From Stappia sp. ES.058 (GTDB lineage Bacteria; Pseudomonadota; Alphaproteobacteria; Rhizobiales; Stappiaceae), in NCBI RefSeq assembly GCF_900105595.1, contig NZ_LT629784.1:930001-994000 (forward strand): a DNA stretch of 64,000 nucleotides. Reading direction: 5' to 3'. Positions within the stretch are counted from its first letter, which is position 1. Each line of letters starts with the position of its first letter. The notes beneath the pieces are model-generated. The model was given only the letters and a program-made list of their open reading frames with translations. It was not told where the DNA came from and did not search any database. Positions 36,914 to 46,476 of this stretch are shown here, in pieces. Position numbers and translations under genes: made by a program.

Positions 36914-37522
36914 TCACTGTTGATCGAGTGTGCGGCAGGTGGCTTGCGCCAGCGCCGCCTCCTTGATGTCGCGGCGCATCGGGTCGCCGTCGAAGGACCG
37001 CAGCAGGGCGTAGCCGAGGGTCTCGACGGTTTCGATGACAATGAGGTCCTCCAGCCCCGGGGGCGGGTCCTCGCGCAGAACGCTGAGCTGCTCTGTCGTG
37101 ATCACGAGAACGTCGAGCTTTCCGTCGTTGCCGGAGGTGCGGTCGTTGAGCGAATAGATTGCCTCGCCGCGGGCGTTGAACAGCGCGAAGGACCAGAACG
37201 GCGGCGGCATGGCCGCCTCGATCTTCAGCGGTCCTGCGGCGAGGTCGAAGCGGCAGGCGGCATGCAGCATCATCGGATCGAGCATCGGCAGGGGTTCCGC
37301 GCCCGCGCGCGTATCCGGCAGCCGGTTGAAGACGCCGTCCTGACCGAAGCCGGCGACCCGTGCATAGGCCGTGACAGGCACGAAATGCGGGACGCTCATC
37401 ACCACCGCCACATGAATGATGCCGCCCAGAAACAGTCCGGCCAGAACGATTGCCGCGCCGCGCGCCACGCCCAGTCCCTCGATCCGGCGAAGCCGTGTGG
37501 TGACCCTGGCTGCCCCGCTCAC
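36914..37522 (-). CDS. DUF1254 family membrane-anchored protein
   Basis: This 202-residue protein has an N-terminal helix (AAIVLAGLFLGGIIHVAVV) and a periplasmic domain with PMMLHAACRFDLAAGPLKIEA, WSFALFNARGEAIYSLNDR and LREDPPPGLEDLIVIET. It overlaps its upstream partner DUF1214 by 4 bp. DUF1254/DUF1214 pairs beside a PBP1A gene are common in Hyphomicrobiales. Function is unknown; an envelope role fits the context. Confidence 0.85.
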   Translation of the reverse strand: MSGAARVTTRLRRIEGLGVARGAAIVLAGLFLGGIIHVAVVMSVPHFVPVTAYARVAGFGQDGVFNRLPDTRAGAEPLPMLDPMMLHAACRFDLAAGPLKIEAAMPPPFWSFALFNARGEAIYSLNDRTSGNDGKLDVLVITTEQLSVLREDPPPGLEDLIVIETVETLGYALLRSFDGDPMRRDIKEAALAQATCRTLDQQ

Positions 37523-38178
37523 TGACAGTCTCCCCGTGTGATGGCGGGCATCGGCACATTGGCGACGCCCGTGCCGGTGGTCAGCGGCGTGTCATAGAGC
37601 CGGAGCGCCAGCACGAGGCCGTCGGCATCGCGCGCGCTCGGCAGCCAGTTGCCGGGCCGTGCCCGCGCCGCGATCCCGACGGTGAAGGTGCCGTCGGGAT
37701 GCCGCAGGACCTGGCGGCTGTGCAGACCGGTGCGTTCGGCACTCGTATCGGCCAGCCTGAGGCCGTTGTCGAGGGCGGTGAGGGTCCAAAGGCGCGCAGG
37801 CGCGGCCTGACCTTTAAGCGTGTAGTCGCACGCCGGCGACAAGGTGGCGCCGGTCGTGTCGGTGCGCGCCAGAAAGATCAGCCCCTCGCCGGAGGCAAGC
37901 GGCACACGGCCCGTGCGGGCATGGGTGGCTGCGGAATAGGGATCGGCCTCGGTGGTGCCCTGCAAGGGCCGGGCCTCCCACACCCCAAGGTCCAGCCCGT
38001 CCAGTCCGGGGCCGCGGTCAACCGCGAGATAGGCGCTGCCGAGGCCCGTGACGAGGCCGATTGCGAGGATGACCGCAAGCGCCAGCCAGGTGCGTGCGCG
38101 CCGGTGCCGCAGAATTGCCGGCACGCGATCCGCGACCAGTCCGTCGGTCTCGGGATTTCGGTCAAGCGCAAGGGTCAC
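37519..38178 (-). CDS. DUF1214 family membrane-anchored protein
   Basis: This 219-residue protein has one N-terminal membrane helix (WLALAVILAIGLVTGLGSAYL) and a periplasmic DUF1214 domain. Visible motifs: ADPYSAATHARTGRVPLASGEG, FLARTDTTGATLSPACDYTL, WTLTALDNGLRL, and GNWLPSARDADGLVLALRLYD. It overlaps the PBP1A gene by 4 bp at its start and the DUF1254 gene by 4 bp at its end, giving a three-gene operon. Confidence 0.87.
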   Translation of the reverse strand: MTLALDRNPETDGLVADRVPAILRHRRARTWLALAVILAIGLVTGLGSAYLAVDRGPGLDGLDLGVWEARPLQGTTEADPYSAATHARTGRVPLASGEGLIFLARTDTTGATLSPACDYTLKGQAAPARLWTLTALDNGLRLADTSAERTGLHSRQVLRHPDGTFTVGIAARARPGNWLPSARDADGLVLALRLYDTPLTTGTGVANVPMPAITRGDCQ

Positions 38179-40400
38179 TGTGTGATGGACTCCACGCCGT
38201 CTTGCCCAGACCCCCGGTTCCCCCCCGGCCCGCCGTCCGGCAGGTCCGCGCGCTTTCCAATGGCATCGAGACGCGCGCCGATCTCTTCCAGCACCGTGAT
38301 CGACTGTTCGCGCAAGAGGCGAGGGCGGCCGGCGCCAGAGCCGGCCTCGTCGCCGACGACCAGTGCCTCGGCCGGTTGCGGTGGACGGTCGACGCCGGGC
38401 ATCGGCTTAAGCTCGACCCCCTTGTGGGCGTATTCCATGATCGCCTGCCAGGTCATGGCCGGAAGGCTGCCGCCGGTCATCCGCGCGGTGGTGCTGAAGT
38501 CGTCGTTGCCGAACCACACGGCGGCCACATAGTTGCCGGTGTAGCCGACGAACCACGCATCGCGATAGGCCTGCGTGGTGCCGGTCTTGCCGGCCGCCGT
38601 GACGCCGGGCACGCGGGCACGCCGGCCCGTGCCGGCTTCCACCACATTGACCAGCACGTCGTTCATCTCGGCGGCCTTTTCGGCCGGGAACACGCGTTCG
38701 GGCGCGCGCCGGTGGCGGCTGAGCTCGTAGACGGTCTCTCCTTGAGAGTTCTTCACCTCCAGGATCGGCGTCGGGACGACCTTGAGCCCGCCGCTGGCGA
38801 AGGAGCCATAGGCCGCGGTCATATCGAGCACCGTCACCTCGGCGACGCCGAGAGGCAGGGCGCGGGTGATCTTCAATTCGCTGTTGATGCCCATCGCATG
38901 CGCGTTCTCCACGATCTTGTCGCGCCCCAGCGCCTGGGACAGGCGCACCGGAATGGTGTTGATCGATTTGGTCAGCGCAAGTTTCAGCGTCACCGGGCCC
39001 CGGTAGCTGCGGCCATAGTTGCGCGGGCTCCAGCCGCCGATGTTGATCGGCGCATCCGGCACGACGGAGCGCGGCGAATAGCCGTTCATGAAGGCGGTGA
39101 TATAGACGAAGGGCTTGAACGAGGAACCCGGCTGGCGCAGCGCATCGACCGCGCGGTTGAACTGGCTGGTGCCATAGTCCTTGCCGCCGACCATGGCGCG
39201 CACCGCGCCGGTTTCGGGCACGACGACGGTGACGGCGCCTTCCCCGACCCGGTAGCGGTTGCCCTGCTGGCGCAATGTGTCGAGGATCGCGCGTTCCGCC
39301 TGGCGCTGCAGGCCGGGATCGAGCGAGGTGCGCACCGTCAGGATGCGGTCGTTGGCAAGCGCCGGATATTCCCGCGCCAGTTCCTTGAGCCGGTCGAAGG
39401 CGTAATCGAGAAAATGGTCCGGCGAGCGGTCGCGGCTGCGGTCGACGGCGACCGCCGGATTGCGCCTTGCGCCGATCACCTGGCCCTCGGTCATGAAGCC
39501 GGCCTGGACCATGTTGGTCAGAACCTCGTTGGCGCGGGCGCGCGCCGCCGGCAGGTTGATGTGCGGCGCGTATTTGCTCGGCGCCTTGAAGAGGCCCGCC
39601 AGCATCGCCGCCTCGGACAGGCTCAGCTCGCGCACGTTTTTCGCGAAGTAGAATTCCGACGCCGCAGCCACCCCGAAGGTTCCGCCGCCCATGTAGGCGC
39701 GGTCGAGATAAAGTTTCAGGATCTCGCGCTTGGAGAGGTTCATCTCCAGCCAGAGCGCCAGGAAGGCCTCGTTGATCTTGCGCTCCAGCGTGCGCTCATT
39801 GGTAAGGAAGAGGTTCTTGGCGAGCTGCTGCGTCAGCGAGGAGCCGCCCTGGACCACGGTGCGCGCGCGCACGTTTTCCATCATCGCGCGGAAGGTGCCG
39901 ACCACATCGATGCCGAAATGGTGAAAGAACCGCCGGTCCTCGGTCGCAAGCGCCGCCTTGATCAGGTGATCGGGAATTTCCTCCAGCGGCACCGTGTCAT
40001 TGAGCAGGATGCCGCGATGGCCGATCTCGTTGCCGAAGCGGTCGAGAAAGGCGACGGAAAAATCCTCCGTCGTGCGCCAGTCGGCACGCGCCGTCTTGTC
40101 GATCGCGTCCTGCGCCAGCGTGAGCATCAGCACGAGCCCGAGAAGCCCGAAGGTGACGCCGTCGGAGGCAAGCTCGGCGGCAACGCGCCCCGCGCCGCGC
40201 ACGCGGAAGCGGCGCAGCCAGGCGGAATAGCTCTCGATCGCGTGCCGCAGGCCCGATGCGAGCCGCCACAGCGCGGTGTCGACCCACGCGTCGGCGGACA
40301 GAAGCCCGGCCTTGAAACGCCCGCCTTTCGGCGGCGTCCCGACCGGCGTCTTCGGTGTTTCCGGCGCCGTGCCGTCGGGGGGAGATGATCCCTTGTTCAC
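38175..40400 (-). CDS. mrcA: Penicillin-binding protein 1A (bifunctional transglycosylase/transpeptidase)
   Basis: Class A PBP that polymerises and crosslinks peptidoglycan. I start at GTG 40400 ([12 protein letters not shown]), giving 741 residues; the frame upstream runs into the promoter of the divergent gene. The N-terminus is cytoplasmic and is followed by one membrane helix ([19 protein letters not shown]). The GT51 domain has [12 protein letters not shown] and [15 protein letters not shown]. The transpeptidase domain has SSFKPF (catalytic Ser near residue 425), the SIN motif in TKSINTIP and GKTGTTQ (near 603). The C-terminal ~80 residues are disordered. It leads an operon with DUF1214 and DUF1254. 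Confidence 0.92.
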   Translation of the reverse strand: MNKGSSPPDGTAPETPKTPVGTPPKGGRFKAGLLSADAWVDTALWRLASGLRHAIESYSAWLRRFRVRGAGRVAAELASDGVTFGLLGLVLMLTLAQDAIDKTARADWRTTEDFSVAFLDRFGNEIGHRGILLNDTVPLEEIPDHLIKAALATEDRRFFHHFGIDVVGTFRAMMENVRARTVVQGGSSLTQQLAKNLFLTNERTLERKINEAFLALWLEMNLSKREILKLYLDRAYMGGGTFGVAAASEFYFAKNVRELSLSEAAMLAGLFKAPSKYAPHINLPAARARANEVLTNMVQAGFMTEGQVIGARRNPAVAVDRSRDRSPDHFLDYAFDRLKELAREYPALANDRILTVRTSLDPGLQRQAERAILDTLRQQGNRYRVGEGAVTVVVPETGAVRAMVGGKDYGTSQFNRAVDALRQPGSSFKPFVYITAFMNGYSPRSVVPDAPINIGGWSPRNYGRSYRGPVTLKLALTKSINTIPVRLSQALGRDKIVENAHAMGINSELKITRALPLGVAEVTVLDMTAAYGSFASGGLKVVPTPILEVKNSQGETVYELSRHRRAPERVFPAEKAAEMNDVLVNVVEAGTGRRARVPGVTAAGKTGTTQAYRDAWFVGYTGNYVAAVWFGNDDFSTTARMTGGSLPAMTWQAIMEYAHKGVELKPMPGVDRPPQPAEALVVGDEAGSGAGRPRLLREQSITVLEEIGARLDAIGKRADLPDGGPGGNRGSGQDGVESITQ

Positions 40401-40519
40401 CTTGTCCGTCCGTTCTGCTATGGCGGGCGGGATCAACGTCGCCGCCGCACGCGCTTTTCGCGCCCTGTTGTACTCCCGATCCGGCGGACGTTTCAAGAAA
40501 GGTGAGGGAAGGGCAGCCA

Positions 40520-41107
40520 ATGACCGCGCGCGATACCGGCGCAAAGGCCCCCGACGCCGGGGCAAGGGATGCACGGCGTCTTGCCGCAACGGCAGGTGGC
40601 GCCGATCCTGCGCGGGCCGACGGTGCAGCGTCCAGCGTCACCGATCCGGGCGAGCCCGTGCCTTTCTGGCGCGCCAAGTCGCTCGACCGGATGACGGACG
40701 TTGAATGGGAATCCGTTTGCGACGGCTGTGGCCGCTGCTGTCTCAACAAGCTGGAGGACTGGGACACCGGCGAGGTGGTCTGGACCTCGCTGTCCTGCAC
40801 GCTGCTCGACCAGCACAGCTGCCGCTGCGGCGACTACGACAACCGGCTGGCGAAGGTGCCCGACTGCCTGCCGCTGACGCCCGAAACCGTGCCGCAACTC
40901 ACCTGGCTGCCGCCGACCTGCGGCTACCGGCTGATCTCGGAAGGGCGCGACCTCTACTGGTGGCACCCGCTCGTTTCCGGCGATCCCGACACGGTCCACG
41001 CCGCCGGCATCTCCGTGCGCGGGCGGACGTATCCAGAAGACGGCATCGAGCTGGAAGACTACGAGAATTTCGTCGTCGACTGGCCGGGTGAGGGGCCGGA
41101 GGAATGA
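40520..41107 (+). CDS. YcgN/UPF0260 family cysteine cluster protein
   Basis: This 195-residue protein starts at [12 protein letters not shown] (40520). A disordered Ala-rich N-terminus of ~45 residues precedes the conserved domain. Features: [20 protein letters not shown], then CDGCGRCC with Cys67, Cys70, Cys73 and Cys74, then CRCGDYDNR and [20 protein letters not shown]. The CxxCxxCC cluster probably binds zinc or Fe-S; the family's biochemical role is not established. It is divergent from the PBP1A gene. Confidence 0.92.
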   Translation: MTARDTGAKAPDAGARDARRLAATAGGADPARADGAASSVTDPGEPVPFWRAKSLDRMTDVEWESVCDGCGRCCLNKLEDWDTGEVVWTSLSCTLLDQHSCRCGDYDNRLAKVPDCLPLTPETVPQLTWLPPTCGYRLISEGRDLYWWHPLVSGDPDTVHAAGISVRGRTYPEDGIELEDYENFVVDWPGEGPEE

Positions 41108-41150
41108 GGGGGAGGGGTGATGCCACTCGGGCGTCGCAGCTTTTCTCCAC

Positions 41151-41291
41151 CGTCATCCCCGACTTGATCGGGGATCCATTGGCACCCTCAGCGCGGTTGG
41201 GGGGCGAAATGGTGGCTAAGGCCGATACCCCTTCCGGCGTTTCAGCCCTGCGGCGACGTGGATTGGATCCCCGATCAAGTCGGGGATGACG
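41151..41291. repeat. Bipartite palindromic intergenic repeat, copy 3
   Basis: The left module reads CGTCATCCCCGACTTGATCG, then GGGATCCATTGGCACCCTCAG. The right module is inverted (TGGATCCCCGATCAAGTCG, then GGGATGACG). The arms match copies at 7812 and 8106 closely. This is the cleanest copy, with a ~80-bp core between the arms. Confidence 0.82.
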
Positions 41292-41411
41292 TCAGTGTGT
41301 GCGGCGAAGGTCTTGACCAGCGCTGTGGCCGGCGGTGCAGGCGGAATGCCATCGGCTTTCTGCGGTTTCGGCAGCAAGAAGTGCCGGAGATTTGACTTAG
41401 GAAAAAATTCC

Positions 41412-41440
41412 TTGACACCGCGTCGCTGATCCGTTAGGGT
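41412..41440 (+). promoter_or_regulatory. Strong sigma-70-type promoter
   Basis: TTGACA (41412-41417) and TAGGGT (41435-41440) have an exact 17-bp spacer. The predicted start is at or near 41447, which is the A of an ATG. No annotated plus-strand gene follows, so the transcript is probably short. Confidence 0.55.
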
Positions 41441-41446
41441 TCAGGC

Positions 41447-41500
41447 ATGGTCGAACTGGTGCGGCCGGCGGGAAGCCGGCGCAACGTTCGGCCTTTTTGA
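41447..41500 (+). CDS. Possible leaderless 17-codon ORF with hairpin and T-run
   Basis: A 17-residue frame MVELVRPAGSRRNVRPF starts at the predicted transcription start. A GCCGGC-loop-GCCGGC hairpin lies inside it, and TTTTT precedes its stop. This layout fits a leader peptide/attenuator or a small RNA. Nothing on the plus strand downstream (41501-41645) was recognised as a gene. It could equally be a chance ORF on a short RNA. Confidence 0.3.
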   Translation: MVELVRPAGSRRNVRPF

Positions 41501-41645
41501 TTCCGGGGTTTCTTCGGGGCGTGGCGGGTGCTTGCGGACGCGGGCCTGGCGGGGCCGTCGCGGCCCGTGCAACGCTTCACCAATACCGTTACCAATACCG
41601 CCGCCGGGACTCGATCAGACGCGCGGCGCGGCACCCGCCGGCTTT

Positions 41646-42548
41646 TCAGCCCGCGTCGCCCTTGTCGCGGTCGCTTAGATGGTCGAGGTCGGTGTCGGCC
41701 TCGTCTCCGTCGTCATCGGCGGACATGTTGTCGGATGCGCCGGGGATTTGGCCCGAGGTGTATTTCGCATGCCAGCGCCAGGCCATCGGGATCGACACCA
41801 GATAGGCGGCAGCCCCCAGGGCGAGCATCTCGAACGGATAGCTGACCAGAAGCGCGACGAAGAGCACGGCGGCGACGAACAGCGGCAGCACGAGGTCGCG
41901 GCGGATGCGCGAGCCGAGCTTCTTGCCGGAAAAGGTCGGCAGCCGCGAGACCATCAGGAGCGCGATGACGACCACATAGACGGCGACGACCGGCGCCAGA
42001 GCCGGCCAGTGCGGCAGGATGCCGACGAACTCCAGATAGACGGGAAAGAGCACGGCAAGCGCGCCGGCGGGCGCCGGAACGCCGGTGAAGAAATTGACCG
42101 CCCAGGCGGGCTTGTCGGGGTCGTCGATGGAAACGTTGAAGCGCGCCAGCCGCAGCGCCGCTGAAATCGAAAAGACAAGCGCTGCGATCCAGCCGATGGA
42201 GCGCACCTCGTCGAGCAGCCAGGAATAAAGGATCAGCGCGGGTGCGACGCCGAAATTGACGAAGTCGGCGAGCGAATCCAGTTCCGCGCCGAATTTCGAG
42301 GTGCCCTTCACGAGCCGCGCCACGCGCCCGTCGAGCGCATCGAGAACGGCGGCCAGCACGATGGCGCCGATGGCGAAGTCCCAGCGGGTTTCCAGCGCCA
42401 TGCGAATGGCAGTGAGGCCCGAACACAGCGCAAGCAGCGTGACGAGATTGGGCAGGATCAGGCGCAGCGGAACCCGGCGAAACCGCGGCGCGCGGCCGCG
42501 GCGGCGTCTGGTCGGACCCGGATCATAGGGCGCGAAGGGGGCGGTCAT
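41646..42548 (-). CDS. pssA: CDP-diacylglycerol-serine O-phosphatidyltransferase
   Basis: PssA makes phosphatidylserine from CDP-diacylglycerol and serine. The 300-residue integral membrane protein shows the CDP-alcohol phosphotransferase motif DALDGRVARLVKGTSKFG, then AELDSLADF (about residues 74-102). About eight helices follow, and the C-terminus is acidic and rich in Asp. It follows psd by 10 bp, so phosphatidylserine synthesis and decarboxylation are coupled in one operon. Confidence 0.94.
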   Translation of the reverse strand: MTAPFAPYDPGPTRRRRGRAPRFRRVPLRLILPNLVTLLALCSGLTAIRMALETRWDFAIGAIVLAAVLDALDGRVARLVKGTSKFGAELDSLADFVNFGVAPALILYSWLLDEVRSIGWIAALVFSISAALRLARFNVSIDDPDKPAWAVNFFTGVPAPAGALAVLFPVYLEFVGILPHWPALAPVVAVYVVVIALLMVSRLPTFSGKKLGSRIRRDLVLPLFVAAVLFVALLVSYPFEMLALGAAAYLVSIPMAWRWHAKYTSGQIPGASDNMSADDDGDEADTDLDHLSDRDKGDAG

Positions 42549-42558
42549 GAAACCTCGC

Positions 42559-43260
42559 TCAGCTGACCCGCGCCAGCACGGCGTCGCGGGTTTCGGCCGA
42601 GAGATCGGCGATCACCGTCTCACCGGCGATCATGGTCTGGCCGACGGCCACGGTCACCCGCGTGTCGAGCGGAAGATAGACATCGAGCCGCGAGCCGAAA
42701 CGGATCAGGCCGAAGCGCTCGCCGGCGCCGAGGTTCTCGTTCTCGCGTACGAAACAGACGATCCGCCGCGCCACGAGACCGGCGATCTGGACGACGCCGA
42801 TGCGGGTCTCGCCGCTTTCGATGACGAGACCGTTGCGTTCGTTGTCCTCGCTCGCCTTGTCGGATTCCGCGTTGAGGAAAGAGCCGGCGCGATAGGCGAT
42901 GCGGGTGACGCGGCCGCCCATCGGCGCGCGGTTCACATGGCAGTTGAACACATTCATGAAGATGCAGACCCGCATCATCGGCTCGCCGGAGAGCTCGAGC
43001 TCCCGGGGCGGGACGGCCTGGCCGATCTGGCACACGGTGCCATCAGCCGGCGAGACGACCAGATCGTCGTCGATCGGCGTGACGCGCGGCGGATCGCGGA
43101 AGAAGTAGCAGACCCAGGCGGTGAGGATCAGACCGATCCAGAACAGCGGATCGACGAACCAGCCGACGAGAACCGTCGCCGCACCCGCAATGGCGATGAA
43201 CGGCCAGCCCTCGCGGTGAATGGGGACGAGCGTCTTGGTGATCGTATCGGTAAGCGACAT
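42559..43260 (-). CDS. psd: Phosphatidylserine decarboxylase, short proenzyme form
   Basis: Psd converts phosphatidylserine to phosphatidylethanolamine, using a pyruvoyl group made by self-cleavage. The start [19 protein letters not shown] (43260) gives 233 residues; the frame upstream is not needed. An N-terminal membrane segment ([14 protein letters not shown]) precedes [29 protein letters not shown] and [13 protein letters not shown]. The Gly-Ser bond near residue 187 is the expected cleavage site. This is the short Psd-A form usual in alphaproteobacteria. Confidence 0.95.
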   Translation of the reverse strand: MSLTDTITKTLVPIHREGWPFIAIAGAATVLVGWFVDPLFWIGLILTAWVCYFFRDPPRVTPIDDDLVVSPADGTVCQIGQAVPPRELELSGEPMMRVCIFMNVFNCHVNRAPMGGRVTRIAYRAGSFLNAESDKASEDNERNGLVIESGETRIGVVQIAGLVARRIVCFVRENENLGAGERFGLIRFGSRLDVYLPLDTRVTVAVGQTMIAGETVIADLSAETRDAVLARVS

Positions 43261-43392
43261 CGGCGGTTCCGTGACTGTGGGCCGCGCCGGGAAGTGCCCC
43301 GGCCCGGCGGCGTTCCCGGACAACAGCGCCCGGTCGAACGCCTCTTGTGCACCGGAGCGGGGGCGAAAATCAATCCGTGAGCGCGATTGCGC

Positions 43393-45354
43393 CTATTGCG
43401 CCGGCTCCTCCTCGCCCGCGCGAGGTCCGCGCACGACGAAGCCGGTGTCGTCCTGGGTGGCCGCGCGCAGACGCTCCTCGGCCTCGGACGCCTCCTGCTG
43501 GCGCGCCCACATGGAGGCATAGAGCCCGTTCGCTGCAAGGAGGTCGGGATGGCGCCCGCGCTCGACGATACGGCCCTTTTCGAGAACAAGGATTTCCTCG
43601 GCGTTGACCACGGTCGACAGCCGGTGGGCGATGACCACCGTCGTGCGGTTCTTCGACACCTGGTCGAGGGCTGCCTGGATTTCCCGCTCCGTGTGGGTGT
43701 CGAGCGCCGAGGTCGCCTCGTCGAGGATCAGGATCGGCGGCGCCTTGAGGATGGTGCGGGCGATCGCCACGCGCTGCTTCTCGCCGCCGGAGAGTTTCAA
43801 GCCGCGCTCGCCGACCTCGGTGGCGAAGCCCTGCGGCAGGCTCTCTATGAAATCGGCGATCTGCGCCATGCGCGCGGCTTCGCGCACTTCCGCGTCGGTG
43901 GCGTCGTTGCGGCCGTAGCGGATGTTGTAGGCGACCGTGTCGTTGAAGAGCACCGTGTCCTGCGGGACCATGCCGGTCGCGCCGCGCAGCGAGGCCTGCG
44001 TCACGTCGCGCAGGTCCTGCCCGTCGATGGTGATGCGCCCGCCGGTGATGTCGTAGAAGCGGAACAGAAGCCGGGATATGGTGGATTTGCCGGCCCCCGA
44101 CGGGCCGACGATGGCGACTGTCTTGCCGGCCGGCACCTCGAAGGAGATGCCCTGCAGGATCGGCCGGTCGGCATCATAGTGGAAGTGCACATCCTCGAAG
44201 CGGATGGTGCCGCCGTCGACGTCGAGCGGCGTTGCGCCCGGCTTGTCGGTGATTTCCGCCGGCTCGCCGAGAAGCTCGAACATCGCTTCAAGGTCGGTGA
44301 GGCCCTGGCGGATCTCGCGATAGAGAAAGCCGATGAAGTTCAGCGGGATCGACAATTGCAGCAGGAGTGCGTTGATCATGACGAAATCGCCGATGGTTTG
44401 CGTCCCCGCCATCACGGCGCGCGCCGACATGACCATGCATACGGCGGTGCCAAGGCCGAGCACCACAGCCTGGCCGAAATTGAGCCAGGCGAGCGAAGTC
44501 CAGGTGCGGGTCGCCGCGCGCTCGTATCCGGCCATGGACACGTCGAAGCGGTCGGCCTCCCATGCCTCGTTGCCGAAGTATTTGACGGTCTCGAAGTTGA
44601 GCAGGCTGTCGACCGCCTTGGAATTGGCGTCGGTGTCGCTGGCGTTCATGTCGCGGCGGATGGCGATGCGCCAGTTCGAGGTCTGCACCGTGAACCAGGT
44701 GTAGGCAACGATCATCACCGCGACGACGACCACATAGGCGAAACCGAACTGGTACCAGATCACCCCCGCCATGATGGCGAATTCCATGATGGTGGGAATG
44801 CCGTTCAGGATCGTGAAGCGGACGATGTTCTCGATGCCCTTCACGCCGCGCTCGATCACGCGCGACAGGCCGCCCGTTTTGCGCTGCAGGTGAAATCGGA
44901 GCGACAGCATGTGCAGATGGCGGAAGGTGCGATAGGCGAGCTGGCGCACCGCATGCTGGCCGACGCGGGCAAACAGCGCGTCGCGCAGCTGGTTGAAGCC
45001 GACGAAGAGAATGCGCGCGCCATTGTAGGCGACCACCAGCATCACCGGCGCGACGATCCACGCCGGGAGGCTGCCCGCGGAGAGTGCCGGATCGGCGCCC
45101 GCGTCCGCCGCGTTGCCGGTCGCGCCTGCACTGGTCAGCGCGTCTGTGGCCCACTTGTAGAAATAGGGCGAGAGCACGGTGACGATCTTGGCGATGACAA
45201 GCGCGATCACCGCGAGACCGACGCGGGACTTCAGGTCCGGCCGGTCGGAGGGCCAGATGTAGGGCCAGAGCTGCCCCAGCGTCTTGAGCGTCGAGGTTTC
45301 ATCGGCCGAAATGCGCGGCGCGGAAGCGGGAACGCCGGAGCGGCGGCTGGTCAT
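43393..45354 (-). CDS. Atm1-type ABC exporter (fused membrane and ATPase domains)
   Basis: This 653-residue half-transporter belongs to the heavy-metal/glutathione exporter group. The N-terminal ~330 residues hold six helices with FHLQRKTGGLSRVIERG. The ATPase domain has Walker A GPSGAGKST (near residue 420), Q-loop MVPQDTVLFNDT, signature LSGGEKQRVAIAR, Walker B ILILDEATSALD and His switch IAHRLSTV. Homologues export glutathione-bound metal or persulfide species and are linked to Fe-S or metal handling. It overlaps the upstream ArsR gene by 4 bp, which suggests metal-controlled expression. Confidence 0.92.
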   Translation of the reverse strand: MTSRRSGVPASAPRISADETSTLKTLGQLWPYIWPSDRPDLKSRVGLAVIALVIAKIVTVLSPYFYKWATDALTSAGATGNAADAGADPALSAGSLPAWIVAPVMLVVAYNGARILFVGFNQLRDALFARVGQHAVRQLAYRTFRHLHMLSLRFHLQRKTGGLSRVIERGVKGIENIVRFTILNGIPTIMEFAIMAGVIWYQFGFAYVVVVAVMIVAYTWFTVQTSNWRIAIRRDMNASDTDANSKAVDSLLNFETVKYFGNEAWEADRFDVSMAGYERAATRTWTSLAWLNFGQAVVLGLGTAVCMVMSARAVMAGTQTIGDFVMINALLLQLSIPLNFIGFLYREIRQGLTDLEAMFELLGEPAEITDKPGATPLDVDGGTIRFEDVHFHYDADRPILQGISFEVPAGKTVAIVGPSGAGKSTISRLLFRFYDITGGRITIDGQDLRDVTQASLRGATGMVPQDTVLFNDTVAYNIRYGRNDATDAEVREAARMAQIADFIESLPQGFATEVGERGLKLSGGEKQRVAIARTILKAPPILILDEATSALDTHTEREIQAALDQVSKNRTTVVIAHRLSTVVNAEEILVLEKGRIVERGRHPDLLAANGLYASMWARQQEASEAEERLRAATQDDTGFVVRGPRAGEEEPAQ

Positions 45355-45791
45355 TCGGGGTCCTTTCGCGGGCGCGGAAGCGCCATCCGGTCATGGATGT
45401 GCGGCGCCGGCGCGGGCTGTTGCCGGAAGCTGGCGAACAGGCGCTCAACATCGCCGGTGAGGCGCGCCAGCGCCCCCGGCTCAAGATGGTAGCGGCAGCA
45501 GCGTCCATCGCCGCGCATGCCGACGAGCCCGGCGGCGCGCAGCACGCCGAGGTGTTGCGAAACGGTGGACTGCGCCAGCGGCAGGCGTTTCACCAGTTCC
45601 CCGCAACAGGCGGTTTCGCAGCTTGCCAGCGCCTGAAGAATTTCAAGCCGGGCCGGATGGCCGAGCGCCTTGAACACATCGGGAAGCCCGATCTCCGGTC
45701 GGGCGCTGCAGCAGGTCGGAGCGCGGTCCTTACCGGCATGGGGCCTGTCCGGGCCTGAAGGCGGGCGTGTTTTCGAGCGGGAGCAGGTCAA
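45351..45791 (-). CDS. ArsR/SmtB family metalloregulator of the Atm1-type exporter
   Basis: The frame opens at a TTG (45791) and gives 146 residues. The winged-helix core is DVFKALGHPARLEILQALAS, then CETACCGELVKRLPLAQSTVSQHLGVLRAAGLV, then GDGRCCRYHLEPG. Cys-rich sites (PTCCS near the start, CETACC at about residue 55, CC near 95) look like metal-sensing ligands. It overlaps the exporter gene by 4 bp, so it probably represses an operon including itself. No better ATG start was found in frame. Confidence 0.85.
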   Translation of the reverse strand: MTCSRSKTRPPSGPDRPHAGKDRAPTCCSARPEIGLPDVFKALGHPARLEILQALASCETACCGELVKRLPLAQSTVSQHLGVLRAAGLVGMRGDGRCCRYHLEPGALARLTGDVERLFASFRQQPAPAPHIHDRMALPRPRKDPE

Positions 45792-45888
45792 GAAGCACTT
45801 CCATCGTATTTTGCCGATGAATGAGTTTTAGGGCTCGCGCCCGCACAAGGCAAGGGCGGCGTGCCTTGCAAGACCAAGAGGAGACGGC

Positions 45889-46476
45889 ATGGACGAGGAA
45901 ACACCGCGCGCCGGTGCGAAGGCTCGCCGGCGGCGCGCGCGCAAGCGGCCGGTGCATCTGAGTGCGGACGGCTGGCGCATCGCCCGCAGTCTTTATGAAA
46001 ACGATGGGCTGGAATTCGATGCGATCGCCCGGCGGATGAACGTCACCGTACCAACTGTCACCCGCCACGCAAGGGACGAGGCCTGGCTTCGGGCCGCAAC
46101 CGTCCGCGATCTGATCGAGGCCGGCGACACGCCGGGCCTTGCCCGCATGGTGTCCCGGCTCGCCAAGGCCTTCGAACATCAGATCTCGGCGATCGAGACA
46201 CAGTTTCGCACGGTTTCGACCGCTGGTGATGGCGGCGCCCGCTCCGACGGCGGCACGCTGGAGCGAAATGCCCGCACGCTGGGCAGTCTGGCCAAGACGC
46301 TCGACGTGCTGATCGAGTTGCGCTCCGGCGTCGCCTCGCTCGATCCCACTGGGGGAGATGAAGATGCACTCAGGCGAGAGCTTGCGGAGCGCCTTGATCG
46401 GCTGTGCCGAAGGGGGGCTGCTGCCGGCGTTTCTGGCAAGCCTGGACCAGGGCGAACTGACGTTTCTGCGCCATGA
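45889..46476 (+). CDS. GTA g1, small terminase-like DNA-binding protein
   Basis: This 195-residue protein starts MDEETPRAGAKARRRRAR, a basic N-terminus, followed by a helix-turn-helix (GLEFDAIARRMNVTVPTVTRH) and a helical region LARMVSRLAKAFEHQISAIETQF. It matches the position and layout of RcGTA g1, the small terminase partner of g2. Its 3' end overlaps the g2 start by ~113 bp in another frame. GAGGAG upstream of the ATG supports this start. The head-filling packaging role is by analogy to RcGTA. Confidence 0.8.
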   Translation: MDEETPRAGAKARRRRARKRPVHLSADGWRIARSLYENDGLEFDAIARRMNVTVPTVTRHARDEAWLRAATVRDLIEAGDTPGLARMVSRLAKAFEHQISAIETQFRTVSTAGDGGARSDGGTLERNARTLGSLAKTLDVLIELRSGVASLDPTGGDEDALRRELAERLDRLCRRGAAAGVSGKPGPGRTDVSAP

